Below are positions 1-7,153 of a stretch of 12,215 nt of DNA, piece after piece. The stretch lies in contig CAAFSR010000038.1 in the NCBI GenBank assembly GCA_900765705.1, forward strand, positions 1 to 12,215, read 5' to 3'. The notes below the pieces were generated by a model. That model saw nothing but the letters and a program-made list of their open reading frames with translations. It had not been told where the DNA came from and made no database searches. The stretch is from an uncultured Faecalibacterium sp. GTDB lineage: Bacteria > Bacillota > Clostridia > Oscillospirales > Ruminococcaceae. Each line of letters opens with the position of its first letter. Position 1 is the stretch's first letter. Position numbers and translations under genes: made by a program.

Positions 1-1
1 A

Positions 2-75
<74 letters not shown>

Positions 76-139
76 ACGTTGTTATCCCAATGGGTTCCTT
101 TATGGCGGCAGTTCTGTGTCGGCACAGGCTGCGAGAGAA

Positions 140-168
140 ATAATACCATATCCATCGCGTTCTGTCAA
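140..168 (-). promoter_or_regulatory. sigma-A promoter of tRNA-Arg
   Basis: On the minus strand a perfect -35 TTGACA (163-168) is followed after 17 bases by TATTAT (140-145), preceded by TGG as an extended -10. Transcription should begin near 133, leaving a leader of roughly 57 nt before the mature tRNA. This is among the closest consensus matches in the window, as expected for a stable RNA gene. Confidence 0.85.
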
Positions 169-219
169 GGAAAATCTGAAAAAAGTTTCAATTTTTTTGC
201 GCATAAGGCAAAAACAGCC

Positions 220-756
220 TTACAGCATCCACATTCCGGCGCAGCCCAACGCAAAACCCAGTGCAAAGCCGCACACAACGTCCCGCACATGATGCACCCC
301 GGTAAGCACCCGCAGGCAGCAGATAAGCAGGGCAACGGCCACCATCACGCAGCCCGCGGCGGGGTAGAAATACAGCCACACTGCTGCCAGAACGGCGGCG
401 CTCAGCGCGTGGCGGGAGGGCAGGGAGTGCCCCCGGCTCTCCTTTGCCACCAGCGGGGTGAAGCCGGGCTGCTCGTAGGGGCGGGGAAAGTGCAGCCGGG
501 TGCGCAGCAGCGTGCCGCCCCAGAACACCAACCCGGGGATAAAGACGGAGCGGGCAATGAGCACCATAAGGTCCAGCGCGGCCTGCTTTTGGGTAGGGAA
601 CAGCCGCGCAAGCCGGACGTTCAGCAGGCACAGCAGCACCGGGTAGCACAGAAAGGGCACCAGCGGCAACCACCGGTCCAGAAAAATGACCAGCCGCTTT
701 ACAGCCGGGTGGGCATCGAACCAGTGATAGATGGGCTTGTACTGTTCTGCAGTCAA
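220..756 (-). CDS. PAP2-superfamily phosphatase (membrane)
   Basis: A 178-residue integral membrane protein of the type 2 phosphatidic acid phosphatase superfamily. Family members hydrolyse lipid phosphates or pyrophosphates, such as phosphatidic acid or undecaprenyl diphosphate, at the membrane. All three signature motifs are visible: R85-x6-R92-P93 (motif 1, with Arg where Lys is usual), P113-S-R-H116 (motif 2, PSRH variant) and R149-x5-H155-x3-D159 (motif 3). H116 is expected to be the proton donor and H155 the nucleophile. Hydrophobic segments surround the motifs (about 28-46, 60-80, 117-132, 134-150, 160-176). The start is TTG at 754-756, chosen because an AGGAGGA site sits 8 bases upstream. 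It lies 27 bases after DUF1643 on the same strand and is probably co-transcribed with it. The physiological substrate cannot be told from sequence. Confidence 0.85.
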   Translation of the reverse strand: MTAEQYKPIYHWFDAHPAVKRLVIFLDRWLPLVPFLCYPVLLCLLNVRLARLFPTQKQAALDLMVLIARSVFIPGLVFWGGTLLRTRLHFPRPYEQPGFTPLVAKESRGHSLPSRHALSAAVLAAVWLYFYPAAGCVMVAVALLICCLRVLTGVHHVRDVVCGFALGFALGCAGMWML

Positions 757-764
757 AGCGGCTC

Positions 765-771
765 TCCTCCT
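765..771 (-). promoter_or_regulatory. RBS that fixes a TTG start
   Basis: AGGAGGA on the minus strand lies 8 bases before TTG at 754-756. It supports this non-ATG start for the PAP2 gene over the out-of-frame ATG near 784. Confidence 0.7.
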
Positions 772-783
772 GTCGGGCGGACA

Positions 784-1347
784 TCAGAAGCAGGTGTCCA
801 GATAGTTTTCCACATCAAAGGGCTCCGGGGTGGAATCCTTGCGCAGGTACAGCGGGTGGTGCGGGTGTCCCTTTTTGCTGCGCTTGCCAAAGGTGACCCA
901 CGGGATCTCCCGCTCCCGCGTCAGGGCCACCATCTCCCGCATCAGGCCGGGCAGGTAGTCCCGCTTTTCGATCAGGGTGCCCCATGCCGCCCACATGGTG
1001 GGCTCGGTCTGGGCCAGCACGGCCTGCAGCCAGCGCAGGTTTTCATCGCACAGGGCGCGGTCGGGGGTCTTATCCATATCGTTGGGGTCGGTGGCGCGCT
1101 GGGGGTAGACGTTGAACATGATCCAGCTGTCAAAGCCGTTGGCAGCGGCAAGGCGCTCCACACTTTTTAAGGTGGGGTCCAGCGCGCCGGGCTGGGCGGT
1201 GCTGGGGTTGATGCCGATGCATACCAGCGGGTGCTTGCCCACGCGGCCAAGGACATAGCGGTAGCTGCAATAGGTGTGCGGCTCGTAGTACCAGACGCCG
1301 CCGGCGTATTCGCCCGCGGTGAGCACGGGCAGAGAAACGGTCTGCAT
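784..1347 (-). CDS. DUF1643 domain protein
   Basis: A 187-residue cytoplasmic protein with no signal or membrane segment. The family-defining stretch is clear: an I-G-I-N-P-S-T-A block around residues 44-51, then D-P-T at 57-59, then a G-F-x-x-x-x-x-x-N-V-Y-P-x-R-A-T-D-P region near 91-108. This is typical of DUF1643, whose function is not established. The length is normal for the family. The start is ATG at 1345-1347 with AGGAG about a dozen bases upstream. It is the first gene of a minus-strand unit with the PAP2 gene and is divergent from the BMP-like gene. No function is asserted. Confidence 0.85.
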   Translation of the reverse strand: MQTVSLPVLTAGEYAGGVWYYEPHTYCSYRYVLGRVGKHPLVCIGINPSTAQPGALDPTLKSVERLAAANGFDSWIMFNVYPQRATDPNDMDKTPDRALCDENLRWLQAVLAQTEPTMWAAWGTLIEKRDYLPGLMREMVALTREREIPWVTFGKRSKKGHPHHPLYLRKDSTPEPFDVENYLDTCF

Positions 1348-1383
1348 GATTGTAAACTCCTGTCGGTTTTGAGTATCAATATT

Positions 1384-1412
1384 ATCGTACCTGAATCCAC
1401 CGGAAAAATCAA
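1384..1412 (-). promoter_or_regulatory. Promoter of DUF1643-PAP2 unit
   Basis: Minus strand TTGATT (1407-1412), 17-base spacer, TACGAT (1384-1389). The -10 matches 4 of 6 positions, and the -35 begins with the canonical TTGA. The leader would be about 30 nt. Confidence 0.5.
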
Positions 1413-1451
1413 CGGTTTTAACTCCAAAATACTGCCTTATTTCTGTTTTTG

Positions 1452-1460
1452 TGGTATACT
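1452..1460 (+). promoter_or_regulatory. Extended -10 promoter of the BMP-like gene
   Basis: TGG-TATACT at 1452-1460 is an extended -10 with a 5-of-6 hexamer. No good -35 stands 16-18 bases upstream, so the extended -10 would have to compensate. Transcription would start near 1467, about 55 bases before the start codon. It is divergent from the DUF1643 promoter, with the two -10 boxes about 66 bases apart. Confidence 0.5.
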
Positions 1461-1522
1461 GGGGGTGTTCCGGTGCGGCAGGGGGACTGCGGCACCGTGC
1501 TTATGATAAAGAAGGAGTTCTT

Positions 1523-3454
1523 ATGCTGGAAGATTACAGAAGTGCACTGCGCGCAGGGCAGCGCGCCTATCGTGCCCGCATAGCCCGCGGCCAGTCGCCC
1601 TATCTGGCCGTGCTGGATGATGTGATCAAGGGCGTGGACATTGTGGCACAGGAGCAGCTGGGGCTTGTGGAGATCCCGGCAGAGAGCCTTGTGGGCACCA
1701 AGACCAGCGGACGGCACACCGCATTTGCGTATGATTTTATGCCCCTGCTGGAGCCGGGCACCGAGTTTTCGGTCAAGTGGTCAACCCTGTGCGACGCGCA
1801 TCTGGAGGAGGGCATCCAGACCCCCATCATTGCCTACGAGTATATGAACCGGTTCTATGTGCAGGAGGGCAACAAGCGGGTGTCGGTGCTCAAGTATTAC
1901 GGCGCGGTCAAGATCCCCGGCACGGTCACGCGGCTCATCCCTGCCCGCACCGACGAGCTGGAAAATAAGATCTACTACGAGTTTCTGGATTTCTACAAGC
2001 TGTCCAAGGTGAACTATGTGCATTTTTCCAAGCTGGGCGGCTACAGCAAGCTGCAGACGCTGGTGTGCAAGGCCAGCGGCGAGGCATGGTCGGAGGATGA
2101 CCGGCTGAACTTTGCGGCCTTCTACACCATGTTCCACCAGCAATTCGATGCGCTGGGCGGCCCGGATATGGGGCTGACCACCGGTGATGCGCTGCTGGTA
2201 TACCTTTCGGTGTACCGCTACTCTGACACCTACGACGCCACCCCTGCGCAGGTGCGGCAGAATCTGGAAAAGCTGTGGAACGAGGTAAAGGTGCTTACCG
2301 AGCCCCACGGCGTGGAGCTTTCGCTGGACCCGCCCGAAAGCCCGGCAGAGCCGCTGCTGTCCAAGCTGAACATCTTCAGCCCCAGCAAGCAGCCCAGCGA
2401 GCTGCGGGTGGTGTTTATCCACGAATACAACGCCAAGATCAGCGCATGGGTGCGTGCACATGACGAAGGGCGCGCTGCACTGGCTAAGGTCTTTCCGGAC
2501 AAGGTATATATCAGCAGCTACGAGGATGTGAACCCGGAGGTGGATGCAGAGCAGGTGCTGGAGGAGGTGGCGCACAACAATGCGGACGTGGTGTTCACCA
2601 CCAGCGTGCGGATGTACAACGCCTGCCTGAAGGTGGCGGCGCAGCACCCCAAGACCCGCATCCTGAACTGCTCGCTGAACGCGCCGCACCCGCTGGTGCG
2701 CACCTACTACCCCCGCACCTACGAGGTGACCTATCTGCTGGGTATGCTGGCCGGCATTATGACCAAGACCGGGCATATCGGCTATGTGGCGGCAAACCCC
2801 GTGTACGGCGTGCCCGCTGCGGTAAATGCCTTTGCGCAGGGGCTTAAAAGCGTGCGCCCGGCAGGCTGCATCAGGCTGCGCTGGGCCTGCCGGACCGATG
2901 CAGCCCACCCGCTGGATTTTGCCGACTGCCCGGAGATCGATATGGTCTACGCCCGGGACAGCCGGGAGCCCGCCGACACCAACCGGGACTACGGCCTGTG
3001 CCGCAAACTGCCGGACGGCAGTCTGCAGCCGCTGGGCCTGCCGGTCTGGCGGTGGGATACCTTCTATGTGCAGATCGTGCGCTCCATTTTTGACGGCAGC
3101 TGGGACAGCGTAGCCACCACCCGCGCAGTGAACTACTGGTGGGGACTGCGCAGCGGTGCAGAGGATCTGGAATATCAGGAAGCACTGCCCAGCGGTACGC
3201 GGCAGCTGCTGGATCTGATGGAAACGCTGCAGGGTTCGGACAATGTGCACATCTTTCCGGAAAAGCTGTATGATAACGAAAACAACCTGCACTCCCCGGA
3301 GAATAAGGTCTACAGCCCCAAAGAGCTGATGGAAATGGACTGGCTGGATGTCTGTGTACACGGCAAACTGCCCCATTACGATGAGCTGGACGTCAAGACC
3401 CGTACCGTATTGGCGATCAATGGACTGGACAACGTAAAAGGTCTGGAGAAATGA
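1523..3454 (+). CDS. ParB-like/BMP-type substrate-binding fusion, cytoplasmic
   Basis: A 643-residue protein. Residues 290 to about 560 resemble the BMP (basic membrane protein/Med) family, whose extracellular members are nucleoside-binding lipoproteins of ABC importers. Visible family traits are the repeated V-V-F-T-T-S patch near 366-371, T-Y-L-L-G-M-L-A-G near 413-421 and H-I-G-Y-V-A near 438-443. The N-terminal part (about 45-140) instead looks ParB/sulfiredoxin-like, with E-G-N-K-R-V-S-V-L-K-Y-Y-G at 115-127 in place of the ParB GERRxRA motif. There is no signal peptide, lipobox or membrane segment, so it should stay in the cytoplasm and is unlikely to be a classical transporter component. 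The start is ATG 1523, preceded by GAAGGAG at 1511-1517; an upstream in-frame extension would overlap the promoter. A metallophosphoesterase gene follows after 21 bases, so the two probably form an operon. A nucleoside-sensing role is inference only. Confidence 0.75.
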   Translation: MLEDYRSALRAGQRAYRARIARGQSPYLAVLDDVIKGVDIVAQEQLGLVEIPAESLVGTKTSGRHTAFAYDFMPLLEPGTEFSVKWSTLCDAHLEEGIQTPIIAYEYMNRFYVQEGNKRVSVLKYYGAVKIPGTVTRLIPARTDELENKIYYEFLDFYKLSKVNYVHFSKLGGYSKLQTLVCKASGEAWSEDDRLNFAAFYTMFHQQFDALGGPDMGLTTGDALLVYLSVYRYSDTYDATPAQVRQNLEKLWNEVKVLTEPHGVELSLDPPESPAEPLLSKLNIFSPSKQPSELRVVFIHEYNAKISAWVRAHDEGRAALAKVFPDKVYISSYEDVNPEVDAEQVLEEVAHNNADVVFTTSVRMYNACLKVAAQHPKTRILNCSLNAPHPLVRTYYPRTYEVTYLLGMLAGIMTKTGHIGYVAANPVYGVPAAVNAFAQGLKSVRPAGCIRLRWACRTDAAHPLDFADCPEIDMVYARDSREPADTNRDYGLCRKLPDGSLQPLGLPVWRWDTFYVQIVRSIFDGSWDSVATTRAVNYWWGLRSGAEDLEYQEALPSGTRQLLDLMETLQGSDNVHIFPEKLYDNENNLHSPENKVYSPKELMEMDWLDVCVHGKLPHYDELDVKTRTVLAINGLDNVKGLEK

Positions 3455-3475
3455 GCCGGCCTGACCGGAAACAGA

Positions 3476-4141
3476 ATGGAGCAAATGAACGTGAAGATTC
3501 TTGCCATCTCAGATGTCCCGTCCAAAGCACTGTGGGACTATGACACCCGTGCCCGGCTGGAGGGCATCGACCTGATCCTTTCCTGCGGGGATCTGCCCAA
3601 AAAGTATCTGGAATACCTTACAAACTTTACCGCCGCACCCATCCTGTATGTGCACGGCAACCACGACGGCAGCTACCAGACGCAGGGCGAGCCGGGTGGC
3701 TGCATTTGCGTGGACGATCAGGTGTACACATGGAAGGGGCTGCGCATCATGGGGCTGGGGGGCTGCCAGCGCTATAATAAAGAGGATACCTACCAGTACA
3801 CCGAAAAGACCATGCGCCGCCGTGCGCACAAGCTGGAGCATCAGGCGCACAAAAATGGCGGCATCGACCTGCTGCTGACCCACGCCCCGGCCAAGGGCCT
3901 GAACGACGGGGAGGACTGCGCCCACACGGGCTTCGAGTGCTTCAACGAGATCTTAGACAAGTACCAGCCCAAGTGGTTCGTGCACGGACACATGCACCTG
4001 AATTATGATGCAAAGCTGCCCCGGGTATGCACCCGCGGCAACACCACCGTCATCAATGCCACCGAGCGCTATGTGTTCGAGATCCCGGACCCGACACCGG
4101 CCGAGGAGCGCAAGACCCTTTGGCGGATGCTGGGGTTCTGA
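3476..4141 (+). CDS. Calcineurin-like metallophosphoesterase
   Basis: A 221-residue soluble phosphoesterase of the calcineurin-like superfamily, which uses a dinuclear metal centre to cleave phosphomono- or diesters. The metal-binding blocks are in order: S-D13-V-P, G38-D39, G61-N-H-D64, L-T-H136, and G171-H172-M-H174. The first block normally reads D-x-H; here the third position is Pro15, so one usual metal ligand is missing or replaced. The other ligands are intact. The start could be ATG 3476 or ATG 3485 (giving M-N-V-K-I-L-A). GGAAA precedes the first and GGAG sits very close to the second, so 3476 is kept. It is the second gene of the BMP-like operon, and its stop lies just before a strong terminator. 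The substrate is unknown; a nucleotide-type phosphodiester would fit the neighbour, but this is inference. Confidence 0.85.
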   Translation: MEQMNVKILAISDVPSKALWDYDTRARLEGIDLILSCGDLPKKYLEYLTNFTAAPILYVHGNHDGSYQTQGEPGGCICVDDQVYTWKGLRIMGLGGCQRYNKEDTYQYTEKTMRRRAHKLEHQAHKNGGIDLLLTHAPAKGLNDGEDCAHTGFECFNEILDKYQPKWFVHGHMHLNYDAKLPRVCTRGNTTVINATERYVFEIPDPTPAEERKTLWRMLGF

Positions 4142-4155
4142 GCCGCTGCCTATGT

Positions 4156-4191
4156 AAAAAAGACACCGCACAGCTGTGCGGTGTCTTTTTT
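4156..4191. terminator. Bidirectional terminator between convergent genes
   Basis: A perfect 36-bp palindrome: six A, then GACACCGCACAG/CTGTGCGGTGTC, then six T. It gives a 12-bp GC-rich stem with a U tract in either direction. It ends the BMP-like/phosphoesterase operon on the plus strand and can also stop DUF6465 transcription on the minus strand. Confidence 0.92.
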
Positions 4192-4262
4192 GTTGATGGA
4201 GCCTTATTGCGGGAACGGCGGGCGCGGCAGCAGTGCGGTGCGGCCGGACGCCCTGCAAAAAA

Positions 4263-4553
4263 TTACAGATCCAGTTTGCCGGAGAACTTGTTGATGACGT
4301 AGTAGGCTGCGCCCTCCTCGGGCTTGACGTACACCTTGCAGGACTGTACGCCGACCTTGTGGGTGGTGCGGTAGTCTGCCTTGGCGCGGTCGATGATGTC
4401 GGTGATGTTGTACTGCTCACCGCCCATCTCTACATATAGCTCGGGGGCCAGCGGGGGGCGGCCGCGGCGGGCAGGGGCCTTGGTGGATTTGCGGGTCTTG
4501 CCCTCGGCAGCCGGAGCTTCGGCTGCGGGAGCAGAAACTTTCTTTTCAGGCAT
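4263..4553 (-). CDS. DUF6465 family protein
   Basis: A 96-residue protein. Residues 1-35 are low-complexity Ala/Pro/Lys/Arg, probably disordered and positively charged, with an R-R-G-R-P-P AT-hook-like run at 29-34. Residues 36-96 hold a compact conserved domain: L-Y-V-E near 39-42, then a K-V-Y-V-K-P-E-E-G-A-A-Y-Y-V-I-N core near 73-88. This core is what I recognise as DUF6465 of Clostridia; its function is not established. The start is ATG 4551-4553 with AGGAAGG upstream. It stands alone, convergent with the phosphoesterase, with its own promoter and a leader of about 158 nt. The basic tail would suit nucleic-acid binding, but that is a guess. Confidence 0.75.
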   Translation of the reverse strand: MPEKKVSAPAAEAPAAEGKTRKSTKAPARRGRPPLAPELYVEMGGEQYNITDIIDRAKADYRTTHKVGVQSCKVYVKPEEGAAYYVINKFSGKLDL

Positions 4554-4629
4554 GATACAAAACCTTCCTTCTGTATTTGATCAAGGTGCAACGGGCACTG
4601 CACCGGCGGCTCCAAAAGATCTATCGCAA

Positions 4630-4664
4630 GGCAGAAGCGGTGCGGATGCCGCAGCCTGTCTGCC
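4630..4664 (-). other. Hairpin in the DUF6465 leader
   Basis: GGCAGA (4630-4635) pairs with TCTGCC (4659-4664), and an inner TGCGG (4641-4645) pairs with CCGCA (4649-4653). It lies in the predicted 5' untranslated leader of DUF6465. No known riboswitch class was recognised. Confidence 0.4.
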
Positions 4665-4718
4665 CCATACGAACCGGTACAAAAATGTTTGCATAAAGAA
4701 GCTGAACTTTATAATTAT

Positions 4719-4747
4719 ATAATATGTTTTTGAAATTCATTTGTAAA
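4719..4747 (-). promoter_or_regulatory. Promoter of DUF6465
   Basis: Minus strand TTTACA (4742-4747), exactly 17 bases, TATTAT (4719-4724), in an AT-rich island. Both hexamers match 5 of 6 positions. The start near 4712 implies a leader of about 158 nt. Confidence 0.7.
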
Positions 4748-5015
4748 GCCTTTTTTATAAAAAACATTGTAAAAGCGGCAAGAAACGCCGGAATAAATGG
4801 CCGGGGCAGCTTTTTGGCGGCTTTTTCCGGGCATAGTACGACCTTTCGGCAAAACAGGCGGCTGTTTCCGGAAAAGCCGGGCAGTACTGCAGCCACAAAT
4901 ACCACCGGCAAAAACAGCCCGCTGCAAGGGTGGAATAAGCCGGAACAGAACCCCCGGTACACGCCTGTTTTTACAGCAACGCATACCGGGGGGCGGTTTT
5001 GCGGGCAAAAGCAAA
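4748..5015. other. Non-coding stretch with a nested hairpin
   Basis: No convincing gene is present: short open frames exist on both strands but lack ribosome sites and recognisable protein character. The one clear structure is at 4951-4992, where CCCCCGGTA pairs with TACCGGGGG. An inner CTGT-TTTT-ACAG hairpin (4965-4976) lies inside, and a GCGGTTTT run follows on the plus strand. It could be a terminator remnant or a small structured RNA. The rest (4748-4950) shows nothing I can support. Confidence 0.4.
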
Positions 5016-5050
5016 GTCCGGACAGCACGCAGCCTGCCCGGACCTTGTTT
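5012..5050 (-). terminator. Likely terminator of the sugar ABC operon
   Basis: GTCCGG (5016-5021) pairs with CCGGAC (5038-5043), flanked by A- and T-rich sequence. On the minus strand the hairpin is followed by TTTGCTTTTG, about 20 bases after the stop of the last importer-operon gene. The loop is long (16 nt) and the stem short, so efficiency is uncertain. The plus-strand side also carries a T run. Confidence 0.5.
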
Positions 5051-5066
5051 TTGCAATAATTGGGGC

Positions 5067-5255
5067 TTAATCGTAGGTGGCGTTATACAGTGCCAGCACA
5101 GCCAGCAGCAGCGCCACGCCCACCAGCATGATGCCAAGCCCTGCCAGCTGTCCGGTCATTTTCCAGCCGGAGACCACCAGCACCAGTGCCAGCACAAACA
5201 GCACCAGCATCAGTACCATGCGCAGGGCGGGATGATTTTTCCAGTATGCTTTCAT
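5067..5255 (-). CDS. Small two-helix membrane protein (DUF6903-like)
   Basis: A 62-residue protein with two hydrophobic helices (about 12-30 and 37-57) separated by a short K-M-T-G-Q-L-A-G-L-G turn. A basic N-terminus (K-N-H-P near 6-9) precedes the first helix. It resembles small proteins that I recall as DUF6903, which sit at the end of CUT1 sugar importer operons in Clostridia; that assignment is from memory. It lies 11 bases after the second permease gene on the same strand and is the last gene before a hairpin terminator. It may be an accessory or stabilising subunit of the importer, but no function is known to me. Confidence 0.7.
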   Translation of the reverse strand: MKAYWKNHPALRMVLMLVLFVLALVLVVSGWKMTGQLAGLGIMLVGVALLLAVLALYNATYD

Positions 5256-5266
5256 CGTCTGTCACC

Positions 5267-6163
5267 TTAACCTTTCAAGCCGCCCACGGTCATGCCCTGC
5301 GTCAGCTGCCGCTGCACGCAGATGTACAGGATCAGGGTGGGCAGCATCACCAGCACCAGACCTGCATACATCGTGCCGTACTGGGCGGCGCTCTGCTGCG
5401 CCTGCATCAGGTTCAAAAGACCTACCGGCAGGGTGCGGGGCGCCTTGGTGGAGCTCATCAGGGTCATGGAGATGATATACTCGTTCCAGAAGGACAGGAA
5501 GTTGAACAGGATGATGGTGATGATGGAGGGCTTTGCCATGGGGAAGATGATGCGGGTCATGGTGGAGAAGTAGCTTGCACCGTCGATGTAGGCAGCCTCC
5601 TCAAAATCATGGGGCAGGGTGGCAAAGTAGCCCGACAGCAGGTAGATGGTAAAGGGCAGCGCAGTGGCGGCGTACACCACCGCCAGCACCACCAGATTGT
5701 TCAGCAGAAAGCCGCTGCCGAAGTGGCTCTTCAGCCACACATCGCTGTCGCGCAGCATCAGGAAGATGGGCACCACGATGTAGTTGACGTTGATGAACAG
5801 GCCTGCCATGAACAGGGTGTTCAGCAGCCTGCGCGCCTTGAAGTGGAAGCGGGACAGGCAGTAGGCAGCGGGCAGGGCAATGACCAGCAGCAGCACCAGT
5901 GCCAGCGCGGTGACGATGACCGAGTTGAGCATATATTCGCCCATCTTGGCACCGTTCCATGCGTTGACGAAGTTCTGCCAGTAAAACCCGGCGGGCAGCG
6001 CCCATGGGTTGCCGTAGAACTCTGCATTCTGCTTGATGGAGGCCATGAACACCCATGCCACCGGCACGATGATGGTAACGGCCAGCAGCACCAGCACAAA
6101 ATAGATGAAAAACTTGTACAGACCTTCCGCAGAGCGGGAAGATTTTTCGGTGGTAGTCTGCAT
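5267..6163 (-). CDS. Carbohydrate ABC transporter permease (MalG type)
   Basis: A 298-residue inner subunit of a CUT1-family sugar importer, with about six membrane helices beginning at residues 17-42. The cytoplasmic EAA loop that docks the ATPase is clear at about 187-210: F-E-E-A-A-Y-I-D-G-A, then I-I-F-P-M-A-K-P-S. The C-terminus (Q-L-T-Q-G-M-T-V-G-G-L-K-G) is the ending typical of MalG-like permeases. It lies 12 bases downstream of the first permease gene and pairs with it as a heterodimer. No ATP-binding subunit gene is nearby, so energy probably comes from a shared MsmX-type ATPase encoded elsewhere; that last point is inference from how Gram-positive CUT1 systems usually work. Confidence 0.93.
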   Translation of the reverse strand: MQTTTEKSSRSAEGLYKFFIYFVLVLLAVTIIVPVAWVFMASIKQNAEFYGNPWALPAGFYWQNFVNAWNGAKMGEYMLNSVIVTALALVLLLVIALPAAYCLSRFHFKARRLLNTLFMAGLFINVNYIVVPIFLMLRDSDVWLKSHFGSGFLLNNLVVLAVVYAATALPFTIYLLSGYFATLPHDFEEAAYIDGASYFSTMTRIIFPMAKPSIITIILFNFLSFWNEYIISMTLMSSTKAPRTLPVGLLNLMQAQQSAAQYGTMYAGLVLVMLPTLILYICVQRQLTQGMTVGGLKG

Positions 6164-6175
6164 CTTCTTCCCTCC

Positions 6176-7060
6176 TTAAAATTCCAGCGTATCGCGGTTG
6201 GTGACCTTGTTGACACAGGCGGACAGGGCAAACGAGAACAGGAAGATGACCACGCCGATGGCCATGCTGTAGCCGTAAAGGCCGGCATCCTTCTGGCTGT
6301 ACATATAACTCAGCGCCACCTCGGACGCGCCGTTGGGGCCGCCGCTGGTCATGGCCTTGACGAACAGGAAGGCCATGTTGATGGTGGAGATGATAAAGAA
6401 GGTAAGGGTGGTGCGGATATTCGTCCAGATAAGGGGGATGGTGATCTGGAAGAACTGGGTCAGCCGGCCCGCACCGTCCAGATTGGCGCTCTCGTACAGG
6501 CTTGCCGGCACAGCAGACATGGAGGCCATATACATGACCATGTAGTAGCCGATGGCCTGCCATACCATAGCAATGATGATGGAGGGAATGACCAGCTTTT
6601 CACCCTTCCACAAAATGGGGTCGCTCATGTTGTGGAACAGGCCGATGATGCTGTTCAGCATACCGTTTTCCGGCTTATAGATGGCCGAGAAGATACCGGA
6701 GATAACGACCACGGACAGGATGTTGGGAATATAGAAGATGATGCGGAAAAAGTTCTGCCCCTTGATCTTTTCCCGGGTGAGGATGGCCGCAAACACCAGC
6801 GCAAAGGCAAAGGTGATCAGGGTAACGGTCACCACCAGCAGGATCATATTCTGCATGGAACGGATGAACTGGGCGTCCTTCAGCAGGTGCTGAAAGTTCT
6901 TCAGCCCCACAAAGGTCTCGTTGGGAGAATAGGCACCCCGCTCATACAAACTCATGCGGAACACGTTGAGGGTGGGCAGGATCATAAAGATGAAAAACAG
7001 GATGGTAGCCGGTGCCACACAGAGGAACACGAACCGCTTGCGGCTTTTGTCAGTTCTCAT
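6176..7060 (-). CDS. Carbohydrate ABC transporter permease (MalF type)
   Basis: A 294-residue permease of the CUT1 sugar importer family, with about six helices, the first at 11-31 after a basic tail (R-K-R-F). The EAA loop is at about 190-210 (Y-E-S-A-N-L-D-G-A-G, ending I-T-I-P-L-I-W). It lacks the long periplasmic insertion of E. coli MalF, as is usual in Gram-positive homologues. It precedes the MalG-type gene by 12 bases and follows the binding-protein gene by 93 bases, which include a terminator-like hairpin. The substrate cannot be read from the permease; the linked kinase suggests an amino sugar or a glycan containing one. Confidence 0.93.
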   Translation of the reverse strand: MRTDKSRKRFVFLCVAPATILFFIFMILPTLNVFRMSLYERGAYSPNETFVGLKNFQHLLKDAQFIRSMQNMILLVVTVTLITFAFALVFAAILTREKIKGQNFFRIIFYIPNILSVVVISGIFSAIYKPENGMLNSIIGLFHNMSDPILWKGEKLVIPSIIIAMVWQAIGYYMVMYMASMSAVPASLYESANLDGAGRLTQFFQITIPLIWTNIRTTLTFFIISTINMAFLFVKAMTSGGPNGASEVALSYMYSQKDAGLYGYSMAIGVVIFLFSFALSACVNKVTNRDTLEF

Positions 7061-7101
7061 AGGGTCAAACCGCTCCTTTCTATAAGTATGGGCATAGCTC
7101 T

Positions 7102-7135
7102 AAAAAAAGCGGAGGCGGTAAAAACCGCCCCCGCT
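7102..7135 (-). terminator. Internal terminator after the binding-protein gene
   Basis: On the minus strand AGCGGGGGCGG pairs with CCGCCTCCGCT (11 bp with one G-T pair) around a TTTTTA loop and is followed by a run of seven T. It sits 18 bases after the binding-protein stop and about 40 bases before the first permease start, so partial readthrough is needed for the permeases. No separate promoter was found in the 93-base gap. Confidence 0.85.
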
Positions 7136-7153
7136 GGGCAGGGCTTGTCAGGA

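Noticed and set aside
188..784. 198-residue frame overlapping the PAP2 gene with an ATG start
   Set aside because: The TTG-started frame carries all three PAP2 motifs and the AGGAGG site; this one is Arg/Ala/Pro-rich with no motif.
1781..3484. 567-residue minus-strand frame opposite the BMP-like gene
   Set aside because: Shadow of a clearly coding strand, with no ribosome site and low-complexity His/Val/Gln composition.
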